Source of the DNA: CAZVEV01 sp964625865
GTDB lineage: Bacteria; Planctomycetota; Phycisphaerae; SM23-33
Direction of reading: 5' to 3'
DNA length: 10,196 nt
Assembly (NCBI GenBank): GCA_964625865.1
Contig: CAZVEV010000224.1
Location: forward strand, 1 to 10,196
The notes below the pieces were generated by a model that saw only the letters and a list, made by a program, of their open reading frames with translations, was not told where the DNA came from and searched no databases. This document shows positions 1 to 10,163 of this stretch, in pieces; position 1 is the stretch's first letter; each line of letters begins with the position of its first letter. A program made the position numbers and the translations under genes.

Positions 1-2919
<2,919 letters not shown>

Positions 2920-2926
2920 CTGTAGT

Positions 2927-2931
2927 CTCCT
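2927..2931 (-). promoter_or_regulatory. Shine-Dalgarno AGGAG that decides the sulfatase-GH20 start
   Basis: On the minus strand AGGAG is followed by seven bases and then GTG (2919-2917), which is in frame with the sulfatase. The alternative ATG at 2904 has only a weak GGTGG upstream. Starting at GTG adds MAPDT before the Tat signal, which is harmless for Tat export. Confidence 0.6.
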
Positions 2932-2980
2932 GATCGATCAGGGCTCATCATACTGGAACAGAGACGCCGCCGCATCGCTT

Positions 2981-3004
2981 CCGGCCGGCCAGACGGGCCG
3001 CCGG
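2981..3004. repeat. GC-rich hairpin between the propeller gene and the sulfatase gene
   Basis: The arms 2981-2990 (CCGGCCGGCC) and 2996-3004 (GGCCGCCGG) pair with one bulged C around a five-base loop, and CCGGCGCCGG at 3001-3010 is itself a palindrome. It lies 59 bases past the propeller stop codon, within the transcription direction of the operon. No T-run follows on either strand, so it is not a convincing intrinsic terminator. It could be a processing or attenuation point, or simply GC-rich spacer. The rest of 2932-3062 shows nothing recognisable. Confidence 0.35.
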
Positions 3005-3062
3005 CGCCGGCATGTCATCGTCGCTTGATCGCAGACCGATAATCGTGGATCGCAGATGCCTT

Positions 3063-4883
3063 CTATCGGGGCAAGTTCAGGTCGTAGCACAGCAGCAGGT
3101 CGCCGTGTCGCAGGTAGAGCCTGCGATTGTGGATCACCGGATGGGCCCACGCCGGGCCCTTGCCCATGAGCGGCTGGAACTTCGCCTTGAGGCGAAACGC
3201 ATCGGACGACGCTTCGACAAGGGCGACCAGGCCCCGATCGTAGCGGTAGACGATGTGCCCGTCGGCATACAGCACGGCCGCCGAGCCGCGCTGGGGGGCC
3301 TTGGCCTTCCAGGCGACCTTCCCGGTGGCCAACTCGATGCAGATCGGCGCGCCCTTGCTCGTGCCGTGCCCGGCGTAGATGTGGTCGCCCACCAGCACGA
3401 CGCCGCCGTGATGGTTCTCGAACGTCCGCGGGCCGAGGAAGTACACCTCTTCGGCACTGAACGCGTTGCCCTTGCGGGAGATCTTCAGCAGCGCCGCACC
3501 CGTATTGTAGCCGGTCGTGGCGAAGACGTAGTTGCCCCGCACGACCGCCGACGGGATGTTCGCGATGTTGTTGGCGACGCGATTGTACCCCCAGAGATAG
3601 CGGCCCGATTCTGCCTCGACGCCGACGACACCCCGGCCGAGCACCTGAATGTACTGCCGCACGCCGTGGATCTCCGCGACGACCATCGAGGCGTATCCGG
3701 CCCCGTCCTTGCCGGCCTTGCCCATCTCCGGCAGTGCGCAGGTCCAGATCGTCTCGCCGGTAAGCTTGTCCAGCGCGACGATAGCCGCCTCCTTGCCCCC
3801 GGGCGTGCAGACCAATCGCTTGCCATCGACCAGCGGCGACTCGCTGAAGTTCCATCGCGACATCATCTTCCCGCCGAAATCGTCGGAGAAGCGTTTGCGC
3901 CAGCGGAGTTTCCCGGTCGTGGCCTCCAGGCAGACCAGGTCGCCGCCGGTGCTGATTGCGTACACCAGATCGCCGTCCACCGTCGGCGTGCCATACGCCC
4001 CGTCCTCGTCGGCGGCGCCGATCGGCGTGACCCACCTGGCCCTGCCGTCAGCGAGATCGAGGGCGATCACGCACTGCTTGCCCCCCTTGCCCGCCTCGCC
4101 CTGGTCGCCCATGGTGAAGATCGTTCCGCGTGCGACAGCAACGGTTGAGTACCCGCGGCCGAGCCCAGTGGTCTTCCAGAGCAGTTTGGGCCCCTCGTCA
4201 GGCCACTCGATCCGCAGCCCGGTGTCGGTACAGTGGGAGTCGCGGTTCGGCCCGTGGAACTGCGCCCAGTCGCCGGTGCGGCTTGGCGCCGGCTTGCCGG
4301 CTTCGGGCAGCGTTGCGACCTTGCCGGTCCCGCCGCCGTCGGCGCCCGTGGGATACTTCGCCGGGTCGATCTTCTGCAATGCCGCCACCACTCGCCCGTG
4401 CCACGGCAGCGATTTGTCAGCCAGCAGCTTTTCGAGCGGTCCGACGGCCGCCTTCGCATCAGAGCCCATCGAACCGAGGAGGATGACCGACCGGACGCGT
4501 ATCGGCCCGGTGCCCGTCTCGATCGCCTTGACCAGCGGCGCCACCGCGGCCGGGCCGATCGCAGCCAACGTCTCCATCGCCGCCATGCGCACCCATGCCG
4601 AACCATCCTCGAGCCTGCCGACCAGCGCGGACCCCGCGCCCGCCGCCCGGGGCCCCAACGCCCCGAGCGCGTCGGTGGCCGCGACACGGACCTCCGGCGA
4701 GGCGTCGGCCAGGGCGCCCGTCAGGGCCCGCACCGTCGCATCGAGGTCCTTCGGCCCGTCGGGGGACTTCGCCTGCGCGACCCAGTACTCCAAGGGCTTA
4801 TTCCCCGCGGCCGGAGGGGCAGTCTTTCGGGTGCAGGATAGGGCCACAAGTGCAATGAGCAGGCAACTGACGATTCGCTTCAT
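3063..4883 (-). CDS. HEAT-repeat and PQQ-like beta-propeller lipoprotein
   Basis: 606 residues. I start at the ATG at 4883 because GGGAG lies about 8 bases upstream and the residues that follow (MKRIVSCLLIALVALSC) form an export signal; the frame stays open to an ATG at 4925 that would bury it. Cys17 sits in a relaxed lipobox (ALSC), so membrane anchoring as a lipoprotein is likely but not certain. Residues ~45-175 are short helical repeats of HEAT type (for example SPEVRVAATDALGALGP and SAWVRMAAMETLAAIGP). Residues ~205-603 are a PQQ-like propeller with blade motifs such as VIALDLADGRARW, LVCLEATTGKLRW, IVALDKLTGETIW and ICIELATGKVAW. Such propellers in planctomycetes usually have no demonstrated cofactor or enzyme activity, and I infer a binding or scaffold role. 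It lies 52 bp downstream of the GH123-type gene and 143 bp upstream of the sulfatase, consistent with one operon. Confidence 0.88.
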   Translation of the reverse strand: MKRIVSCLLIALVALSCTRKTAPPAAGNKPLEYWVAQAKSPDGPKDLDATVRALTGALADASPEVRVAATDALGALGPRAAGAGSALVGRLEDGSAWVRMAAMETLAAIGPAAVAPLVKAIETGTGPIRVRSVILLGSMGSDAKAAVGPLEKLLADKSLPWHGRVVAALQKIDPAKYPTGADGGGTGKVATLPEAGKPAPSRTGDWAQFHGPNRDSHCTDTGLRIEWPDEGPKLLWKTTGLGRGYSTVAVARGTIFTMGDQGEAGKGGKQCVIALDLADGRARWVTPIGAADEDGAYGTPTVDGDLVYAISTGGDLVCLEATTGKLRWRKRFSDDFGGKMMSRWNFSESPLVDGKRLVCTPGGKEAAIVALDKLTGETIWTCALPEMGKAGKDGAGYASMVVAEIHGVRQYIQVLGRGVVGVEAESGRYLWGYNRVANNIANIPSAVVRGNYVFATTGYNTGAALLKISRKGNAFSAEEVYFLGPRTFENHHGGVVLVGDHIYAGHGTSKGAPICIELATGKVAWKAKAPQRGSAAVLYADGHIVYRYDRGLVALVEASSDAFRLKAKFQPLMGKGPAWAHPVIHNRRLYLRHGDLLLCYDLNLPR

Positions 4884-4935
4884 CTGCAATCTCCCATGTG
4901 TACTCTCGTTCGGGGCCGAGTCCAACTGACCGGAT

Positions 4936-7104
4936 TCATCTTCCCGGGACGGTGGCGTCCCGTGAGAGGGCCTCGAGGGCCTTCTTCGCGCTGTTGACCA
5001 CGTTCGTGTGGTCGCGATTGACGATGCCCTTCAGGATGGCATCGAGTCTCGCCAAGCCCGCCTTGCCGGCGGCGCCCTTGGCGGTCAGGGCCTGGCGGAT
5101 CAGGCGGATCTTCTCGTAGTCCTGGATGCCCTCGCGCAGGCGCTCGAAGCGGATCGAACTGCGCGGGCCCGGATAGATCAGGAAACAGTCGCCGGTGGGC
5201 CATCGCCTGCGCGGGTAGTCGGTCGTCTTGAGCGGGTCGATGTTGTAGCTACAAAACGCCCAGCGCAGGAAGCCCGTGTATCGCTGGGCGGCCGCGTTCC
5301 ACCCCAGCCAGGTGCTCTCCGCCGGCGGGCTGAACGGGAACGTGTTGGGTCTTCGCGGGGCGCAGCAGACGTAGAACGTGGTCTGTCTGCCTGCGGCCGC
5401 TCGCTTGAGGTTCAGCGCGGGGACGGGCTTGAACTTGATCGCGAAACAGTAGTCGTGCACGCGGTCCATGATCGAGACGAGGTTCTTGTTGGCCGCCAGG
5501 GTGATCTTCATGCCCGGACTGACCTTGTCGACCAGAGCGATCATGTTCTTCATGTCCTCGAGGTGGCGCTCGTCCATGGCGATGGTGGTCTTTTCAAACC
5601 AGCCCTTGGCCTTGAGATGGGCGGTGAAGTCCTTCAGCAGCGGGGCCCAGTAGTCGTTGTAGGCCTTGGAGCCGGGCTTGGCGGTGATCTTGACTTCCTT
5701 GCCCGTCGCACCGTCGACGTAGTACAGGTTGTTGCCCCAGGGCACCATCGAGTAGCAGTTGATCTGGCGATCGATGCCGCAGGCCAAGCCGAACTCGACC
5801 CAGCGATCGAACACCGTGTAGTCGTACGTCCACGAGCCGTCGGCCTTGCGGGTGGGCGTGATCATCGAGCCGAAGGGATCCTGCGTCTGGCCGCCCCAGG
5901 CGCGGTTGACGATCGTGGCGGTCAGGCATTTCTGCCCCGCCTCGGCGGCCAGCGTGAGCACCTGCTTGAGCTTGCCCCAGTGCTCGGGCGACCACAGTTT
6001 GTGCCCGTGGATGCGGGCGACGGCCCAGGGGCTCTGCCAGAGGTCCAGGTGGAACGACCACCGGCTCGGCGCCGGCAGGACGTTGGGAAGGACCTCGACG
6101 TTCAGCGTGAAGGCCACCGACCGGTCGGCGGCGTCGGCAACGGTGAGTTTGCCGGTGTACTTGCCCGGTTGGGCGCCCGCGGGCACGTTGACGCTCAGCC
6201 AGATCGGGCGCGTCGTCCCGGGCAACAGGTCGATCGGCTTTGCCGGCTCCAGAATGTCGCCCAGCAGCTTGCCCTCGCCCATCGTGTAGCGCACGAAGAA
6301 CGGCACGACGCGATCGGCGGGGATCGTCGCTCCGCCGGGGCCTTTCAGTGCCGAAGCGGTCAGCGTGACGTCCTTGACCCCGCTGCCTGTCCAGACGACG
6401 AACTGCCCGTGGACGCGCTCGCCGCGCCACGCGACGGTGGACCAGGTCTTGGCGGGGGCCAGTTGCGGCGGCGTGTCGCGCGCGTAGCGAACGTCGACGG
6501 ACCCGACAGCGCCGGACAGTGCAGGCCCCGCCGCCGGCTTGGGCGGCGCCTTGGCGTCGATCATGTAGCCCTCGATCTCCACGATGTGCCCGCCGGACTC
6601 GTCGTTCTGCGAGTTCTTCGTGAACGTCGTGCGAACGTACCGGGCGGACACCGCGTCGAACGTGAAGACCTTCCCCGCCGCTGCGGCAGTGGTCCTGTTG
6701 CGACGCTGGTCGATGACCTCCTTCCACGCCTTGCCGTCGGACGAGACCTCCACGACGTACTGATAGTACCGCTTGCCGTTGAAGTACGTGATCATCCGGA
6801 TCGTGTTGAACGTCACGTCCTTGCCCAAATCGACCGTGTGCTTGGCGGGTATCGGAGGCCCCGCCCAGTGGTCCCCCGCATTGCGATTACCGTTAACCGC
6901 CCTGTCCGGCGTCTGCTTGCTCCAGACCTTGTCGGCCGTACACTTGGCGCGGAGAAACAGGTTCTTCGCCCCCCGCGGCAAGCCCCCGGCGCCGGCGTCG
7001 CCGGCCGGTTCGTCCAGCGGCGCCGCCGCACAGGCCGCCGTCAGCAGCCCCACAACGGACAAGACACAGACGTAACGTGCAACGAAGTGAACAGTGTGAT
7101 TCAT
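4936..7104 (-). CDS. Secreted F5/8 type C domain protein with GH123/DUF4091-type glycoside hydrolase region
   Basis: 722 residues; the ATG at 7104 has GAGG 7 bases upstream. Residues 1-28 are a signal peptide (hydrophobic VLSVVGLLTAACAAA; the Cys25 context is only lipobox-like). Residues ~45-182 form an F5/8 type C (galactose-binding-like, CBM32-type) sandwich, recognisable by VDLGKDVTFNTIRM, VEVSSDGKAWKEV, ARYVRTTF and the final IVEIEGYM. Residues ~200-340 are a beta-rich domain and ~345-670 an alpha/beta barrel ending in the DUF4091 signature: FYVCC (577-581), WLGWNAA (599-605), GFLRWAF and IRFERLREGIQDYEKIR. D511-E512 in AMDERHLED matches in kind the Asp-Glu pair that GH123 beta-N-acetylgalactosaminidases use for substrate-assisted catalysis. 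The alignment to that pair is my inference. GH123 removes beta-GalNAc, which fits the GH20 downstream; other DUF4091 proteins are uncharacterised, so activity is not assured. It is probably the first gene of the operon. Confidence 0.87.
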   Translation of the reverse strand: MNHTVHFVARYVCVLSVVGLLTAACAAAPLDEPAGDAGAGGLPRGAKNLFLRAKCTADKVWSKQTPDRAVNGNRNAGDHWAGPPIPAKHTVDLGKDVTFNTIRMITYFNGKRYYQYVVEVSSDGKAWKEVIDQRRNRTTAAAAGKVFTFDAVSARYVRTTFTKNSQNDESGGHIVEIEGYMIDAKAPPKPAAGPALSGAVGSVDVRYARDTPPQLAPAKTWSTVAWRGERVHGQFVVWTGSGVKDVTLTASALKGPGGATIPADRVVPFFVRYTMGEGKLLGDILEPAKPIDLLPGTTRPIWLSVNVPAGAQPGKYTGKLTVADAADRSVAFTLNVEVLPNVLPAPSRWSFHLDLWQSPWAVARIHGHKLWSPEHWGKLKQVLTLAAEAGQKCLTATIVNRAWGGQTQDPFGSMITPTRKADGSWTYDYTVFDRWVEFGLACGIDRQINCYSMVPWGNNLYYVDGATGKEVKITAKPGSKAYNDYWAPLLKDFTAHLKAKGWFEKTTIAMDERHLEDMKNMIALVDKVSPGMKITLAANKNLVSIMDRVHDYCFAIKFKPVPALNLKRAAAGRQTTFYVCCAPRRPNTFPFSPPAESTWLGWNAAAQRYTGFLRWAFCSYNIDPLKTTDYPRRRWPTGDCFLIYPGPRSSIRFERLREGIQDYEKIRLIRQALTAKGAAGKAGLARLDAILKGIVNRDHTNVVNSAKKALEALSRDATVPGR

Positions 7105-7138
7105 CGGATTGCCTCAGTCAGAAGTTATCGGGTCGGTC

Positions 7139-7170
7139 GGCGAGCGTCGGCGCGGATCCTGGCGCTCGCC
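7139..7170 (-). promoter_or_regulatory. Hairpin in the presumed leader of the glycan operon
   Basis: On the minus strand GGCGAGCG (7170-7163) and CGCTCGCC (7146-7139) are an exact 8-base inverted repeat around a 16-base loop, 34 bases upstream of the GH123-type start. It would fold in the mRNA leader if transcription starts upstream of 7170. It has no U-run, so it is not an intrinsic terminator. A role in leader stability or translation is possible but unsupported beyond the structure. Confidence 0.35.
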
Positions 7171-7180
7171 TCGCACCGGT

Positions 7181-7195
7181 AATCATGCCATGATT
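7181..7195. promoter_or_regulatory. Perfect palindrome AATCATG-C-CATGATT, candidate operator
   Basis: A perfect 7+1+7 inverted repeat lies 76 bases upstream of the GH123-type start codon, and GG/CC one base further out also pairs. It is AT-rich within a GC-rich background, and a weak -10-like CATGAT on the minus strand overlaps it. Dimeric repressors of catabolic operons (LacI and GntR types) often bind odd-centred palindromes of this size at promoters. No regulator gene is in the window, so assignment to a family is not possible. Confidence 0.4.
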
Positions 7196-7236
7196 CCCGC
7201 GTGAAGGAAACCGTTTTCGGCCCGCCGCCGCGCGTG

Positions 7237-7369
7237 GAAGCGGCATCCCTGCCACTTCAGAAGCAGTCGTAGGGCGTGCAACTCGTTGCACGCGGAAGGC
7301 ATAGGTCAGACGTTCCGCGTGCAACGGAGTTGCGCACCCTACGGCCGAAACGCGGCAGGGATGCCGCGT
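7237..7369. repeat. Nested inverted repeat built from four hairpins (REP/BIME- or MITE-like)
   Basis: There are four hairpins: H1 7237-7258 (GAAG.GGCA/TGCC.CTTC with one mismatch), H2 7274-7293 (GCGTGCAAC/GTTGCACGC around TC), H3 7319-7335 (GTGCAAC/GTTGCGC) and H4 7350-7369 (ACGCGGCA/TGCCGCGT around GGGA). H1 is the inverted copy of H4: 14 bases at 7240-7253 are the exact reverse complement of 7354-7367. H2 is the inverted copy of H3: 7269-7297 against 7313-7342, about 30 bases with two substitutions and one indel. The whole block is therefore mirror-symmetric around ~7304. H1 and H4 differ at their stem bases (GAAG/CTTC versus ACGC/GCGT) yet both still pair, which suggests the structure is maintained. 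No transposase is present. It could be an interspersed repeat or a miniature element. Whether other copies exist cannot be seen here. Confidence 0.75.
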
Positions 7370-7436
7370 CTATGCGCGGACGCGGCCTGCACCCTCCAGA
7401 ACGCACGAGGCCACGGCCTAAGCAACGATCGGACCT

Positions 7437-7577
7437 TCAGAGGGGGGCCGGGCGTTTTCGTGCCTCGAACGCGGCCAGGGGCGGCCAATCGCGTTGGCCG
7501 GCGTGGACGACGCTGGCGTGGATATAGCGCAGCGCGAGGTTCTCCTCCAGTTCCGGCCCGATCAGTGCAACCTTCAT
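7437..7577 (-). pseudogene. Truncated 5' end of a probable B12-binding radical SAM gene
   Basis: On the minus strand an ATG at 7577 follows an AGGA about 10 bases upstream and encodes 46 residues before TGA. The first ~28 residues (MKVALIGPELEENLALRYIH, then ASVVHAGQ) read like the first strand and helix of the cobalamin-binding domain at the N-terminus of B12-binding radical SAM proteins; this resemblance is from memory. The remaining 18 residues (RDWPPLAAFEARKRPAPL) are unlike the domain, which normally continues with a strand after AGH. A full-length protein would have several hundred residues, and no further part of the domain or a radical SAM CxxxCxxC motif lies downstream. I read it as a gene start left after a deletion or rearrangement. 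A functional 46-residue peptide is less likely. Confidence 0.5.
7483..7499. repeat. Perfect hairpin at the break point of the truncated gene
   Basis: GGCCAA (7483-7488) and TTGGCC (7494-7499) are an exact inverted repeat around TCGCG. On the minus strand it covers the codons for AGQRDWP, the point where the B12-domain-like sequence turns into unrelated residues. It may mark the edge of a rearrangement or of a repeat element, or may be chance in GC-rich DNA. Confidence 0.4.
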
Positions 7578-7800
7578 GGCGACTTTTCCTCGTAGGAGTC
7601 ACTGCACAGGCCCCGATGGCGGTACCACCGTCTTGGCGCCCCGCCGCGACAAGTGTTCCTCATTACGTTCACATTCCGAACTCACGGGGACCGGCATGCA
7701 GCGGTCTCACTCGAGATTGCTCTCGATCTGAGCGTTGATGACCCGGGCGACGTGGGGACACTGTCGTGGGCGCCGCCTTCGCTACTCAGCCGATGCAGGA

Positions 7801-7829
7801 TGGACTGCGGGGGGGCTTGCCGATACAAT
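7801..7829 (+). promoter_or_regulatory. Candidate sigma70-type promoter for the 7881 gene
   Basis: TGGACT (7801-7806, 4 of 6 to TTGACA) is followed by a 17-base spacer and TACAAT (7824-7829, 5 of 6 to TATAAT). Transcription would start near 7836 and leave a leader of about 45 bases before the ATG at 7881. The spacing is ideal and the site lies between the truncated gene and the coding start, but no experimental support is available. Confidence 0.5.
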
Positions 7830-7880
7830 CTGTCAAACAGCGGCGTGGTGTTGCCAGGTGCATGGAAAGGGGTGTCTGCG

Positions 7881-10163
7881 ATGCAGGTGAAGAGATGTCT
7901 GTGGGTTGCGGCGGCGGTACTGTGGGCGGCCGTCGTCTCCAAGGGTGATACGCTGGTGACCAGGGACGGGCGGTCCTTCGAGGGCAAGATTATCTCGCGG
8001 GGCGACAAGGTGGTGTTCGAGGCTCACAAGTACGGGTCGAAGATCATCGTGACGATTCCCAGCAGGAAGGTGGTCTCGCTGACCGAAGGGCCGATCAAGC
8101 CGTCAAAACACACGCCCCCGGCGCGAAAGACAGAACCCAAGCGGGATGAGGCGCCCCCCAAGCCGGTCCCAGACCGTGCGACGCCTGCCGACAGCGGGCT
8201 CCCCGCACCCGTGCAGGAACTCCGGCGGCAGGGAGAGGGGGTCGTTCACGTAATGGACGCGCGGGCCCTGGACCCGGCGGGCAGGGAGGGCCGCTACAAG
8301 CTCTATCTGTACATGCAGACTCTTGACAAGGCGGACGCGGTTCGCAGCCGCTGGGAGATGACGGATTCCTGGGCGCTCGGCACAAGCGGGTCGCTGATCA
8401 TTGGCCCGGAGGGCAAACCCGTCACGGATGCCGAAACGGTCATGCGAGTGTTTGAGACGTGCCTGAACATCTGTCACTTCCGGCGTCGCCCGGAGCTTCT
8501 GACGGCGCTGCACAAGGATGAACTCGCACGGGTGCTGAAGACCCGCGACAGCGACTTCCTGATGGTCTTCGAGGCGTTCTGGAGCAAGCTCGCCAACACG
8601 GCGACAGGTCGCTCGTCCTATGAAGCCAAGGTCTATGCCGACGCCTTCCTGCCGATCATCGCCGTCGCCTGCGAGACCCGCCCGGCGTCCGAGGCCCTCC
8701 TGACCGCGATGATGAACAGCCCCGGTGCCGGCAGGGTCGACCTGCTGAAGCAATGCCCGGGGCTGGCCAGACGCCATGCCGCCTTCAAGGTCTATGTGGC
8801 GGGCAAGGCGGTCCCGTGGGAGGCCCGGGTCCTCGACCGGACCCGCGAATGGGGGGCCGCGGAATACAGGCGGGGCCTGGACAAGGCTGCCAAGGTGAAC
8901 CTTGGGATCACGGGACTGAGCGCGGCCCACACCTTCACGCGACTACTCCTGGAAATGCGGTCCCTTGAACTCGACGAGCCGGCCCTTCAGCGAGTGGCCA
9001 AGTGGCTGGGCGAGACCGACTCGGCGATGGGTAAGGGCATGCAACTGGCGTTGCTGGACACGCGCACGGTGCTGCAGAGAACCGAAACGGCCCTACGAGG
9101 CACGGCGTACGATGTTCTTTCATCAATGGTAGAGGGCACCGGACAGAGGGTGCTCGCGTCAAAGTGGGCGAAGTTCCTTCAGACCACGCGGCGCCTGGAC
9201 CCCGTCAAGACGCGATTCATCCTCGGTACGGGGGGCGCGATCGGCTTCTCGGTCGCACGGGAGGGATTCAACACGGCGGGCATAGCCAGGTCGCTCCGAG
9301 TGATGGGTGCTTCGGCGGCCATCGAAGCCAAATGCCGAAAGACCTACGAGGCCAAACTCGCCCAGACCAAAGAGTGGGGCCGCTTCTCACCACCTGCCGT
9401 GGTGGACCTGGAGGCGCTGGTGTACCTGCCGCGCCTTCAGCGCCACGCCACGGCCACCTTCTACAGTGTCTACGCCAACACGCTCTGCTACGAGAAGAAC
9501 CTCGCTGCGGGACTTCGGGCGCTCTACACGCCCCCCTTTAGTCTTGGGTGGAACGACAAGTTCAGCAAGTGGAGGGTGGACTTCGAGTCGATTGCCACCC
9601 GCAACCGGATGTACGCCTCCATGCCCGTTCCGAACAGCACGGACTCCCTCAAGATTCGCGAGCACCTGAGCAAGGTCTACCGGATCGCCCCGCCGTCCGG
9701 CGTCGCCACGGGCCCCCTGCATCTGGTCAAGGTTGTCCGGGAAGCGGAGCGGAGGGGCATGATCCCCGTCTGGGCACACGTTCGGAATGTGTCCGACAAA
9801 CCGGTGGGCCTCTACATCATGAGCCAGACCGGCGTCGAACTGGGGTCGCTTCTGGGAGTGATCCGGGACGACCATCCCCGGTCGAGAGTGCGCCAGCCGG
9901 GACTGGGCATTATGGTCCGGCCACGAGGCAAGCCGTGGGGCGTCGGGCGACTGGGCGGGCTCTCCTCAGTAGCCTGGAAGCCCCGAAAGCTCAAGCCGGG
10001 AAAGCCCGAGGCGCTTCGGATTGCCCGGATCGATCCGGGCCAGACCCGCGCTTTCTGCATGGGCGTCGCCAACCAACACCGTGACAAGGAGATGCGCGTC
10101 TACGTTGTCGGCACGGAGGGCAAGATCGACTCGGCGATGGTTCTAGTGTGCCGTCAGCTTTGA
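7881..10163 (+). CDS. Exported 760-residue protein of unknown function with N-terminal SH3-like beta domain
   Basis: I start at the ATG at 7881 because AGGGG lies 8 bases upstream and the product begins with a signal peptide (MQVKRCLWVAAAVLWAAVVS, cleavage near residue 20-22). The frame is open upstream to an ATG at 7653, but that stretch overlaps the promoter and has no protein-like character. Residues ~23-70 (DTLVTRDGRSFEGKI to IPSRKVVSL) form a short beta-barrel-like unit common at the N-terminus of planctomycete secreted proteins. Residues ~73-112 are a Pro/Lys/Arg-rich linker. Residues ~113-600 are mostly helical with no motif I recognise, and no metalloprotease, kinase or hydrolase signature was found. 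The C-terminal ~610-760 is beta-rich (VWAHVRNVSDKPVGLYI, then a closing MRVYVVGTEGKID). It is divergent from the glycan operon, so any link in function is speculative. Gene reality is well supported; function is unknown. Confidence 0.85.
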   Translation: MQVKRCLWVAAAVLWAAVVSKGDTLVTRDGRSFEGKIISRGDKVVFEAHKYGSKIIVTIPSRKVVSLTEGPIKPSKHTPPARKTEPKRDEAPPKPVPDRATPADSGLPAPVQELRRQGEGVVHVMDARALDPAGREGRYKLYLYMQTLDKADAVRSRWEMTDSWALGTSGSLIIGPEGKPVTDAETVMRVFETCLNICHFRRRPELLTALHKDELARVLKTRDSDFLMVFEAFWSKLANTATGRSSYEAKVYADAFLPIIAVACETRPASEALLTAMMNSPGAGRVDLLKQCPGLARRHAAFKVYVAGKAVPWEARVLDRTREWGAAEYRRGLDKAAKVNLGITGLSAAHTFTRLLLEMRSLELDEPALQRVAKWLGETDSAMGKGMQLALLDTRTVLQRTETALRGTAYDVLSSMVEGTGQRVLASKWAKFLQTTRRLDPVKTRFILGTGGAIGFSVAREGFNTAGIARSLRVMGASAAIEAKCRKTYEAKLAQTKEWGRFSPPAVVDLEALVYLPRLQRHATATFYSVYANTLCYEKNLAAGLRALYTPPFSLGWNDKFSKWRVDFESIATRNRMYASMPVPNSTDSLKIREHLSKVYRIAPPSGVATGPLHLVKVVREAERRGMIPVWAHVRNVSDKPVGLYIMSQTGVELGSLLGVIRDDHPRSRVRQPGLGIMVRPRGKPWGVGRLGGLSSVAWKPRKLKPGKPEALRIARIDPGQTRAFCMGVANQHRDKEMRVYVVGTEGKIDSAMVLVCRQL

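Larger units (their letters stand above)
7105..7880. other. Divergent gene-poor region between the glycan operon and the unknown exported protein
   Basis: No intact gene was found on either strand over 776 bases. From left to right it holds a leader hairpin, a palindrome, a symmetric hairpin block, a truncated gene start on the minus strand, and a candidate promoter for the plus-strand gene; these have their own entries. I see nothing recognisable in 7578-7800. Short frames here have no ribosome-binding site or protein-like composition. Confidence 0.7.

Noticed and set aside
2981..3010. Intrinsic terminator after the propeller gene
   Set aside because: The GC-rich stem is real, but there is no T-run on the minus-strand transcript, so termination is not supported.
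5008..7182. 724-codon open frame on the plus strand opposite the GH123-type gene
   Set aside because: It is a high-GC antisense shadow. Its composition is Arg/Gly/Val/Asp-rich without domains, while the minus strand has a signal peptide and conserved motifs. The same applies to the plus-strand frames at 25-1788, 1792-2925, 3012-4148 and 3649-4929.
7237..7369. CRISPR array
   Set aside because: The repeated units are inverted, occur twice each, and have no regular unique spacers; no cas gene is present.
7286..7738. 150-codon plus-strand frame across the hairpin block
   Set aside because: It crosses the inverted repeats and the truncated minus-strand gene, has no ribosome-binding site and no protein-like motif.
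7682..7800. Possible tail of a decayed gene on the minus strand (a short tract reading VARVINAQIESNLE before a stop)
   Set aside because: The readable tract is only about 20 codons with an in-frame stop directly upstream, and I cannot tie it to any family.
7653..7880. 76-codon upstream extension of the 7881 gene
   Set aside because: It would place the signal peptide inside the protein, overlaps the candidate promoter, and has no ribosome-binding site at 7653. The ATG at 7881 has AGGGG at good spacing.
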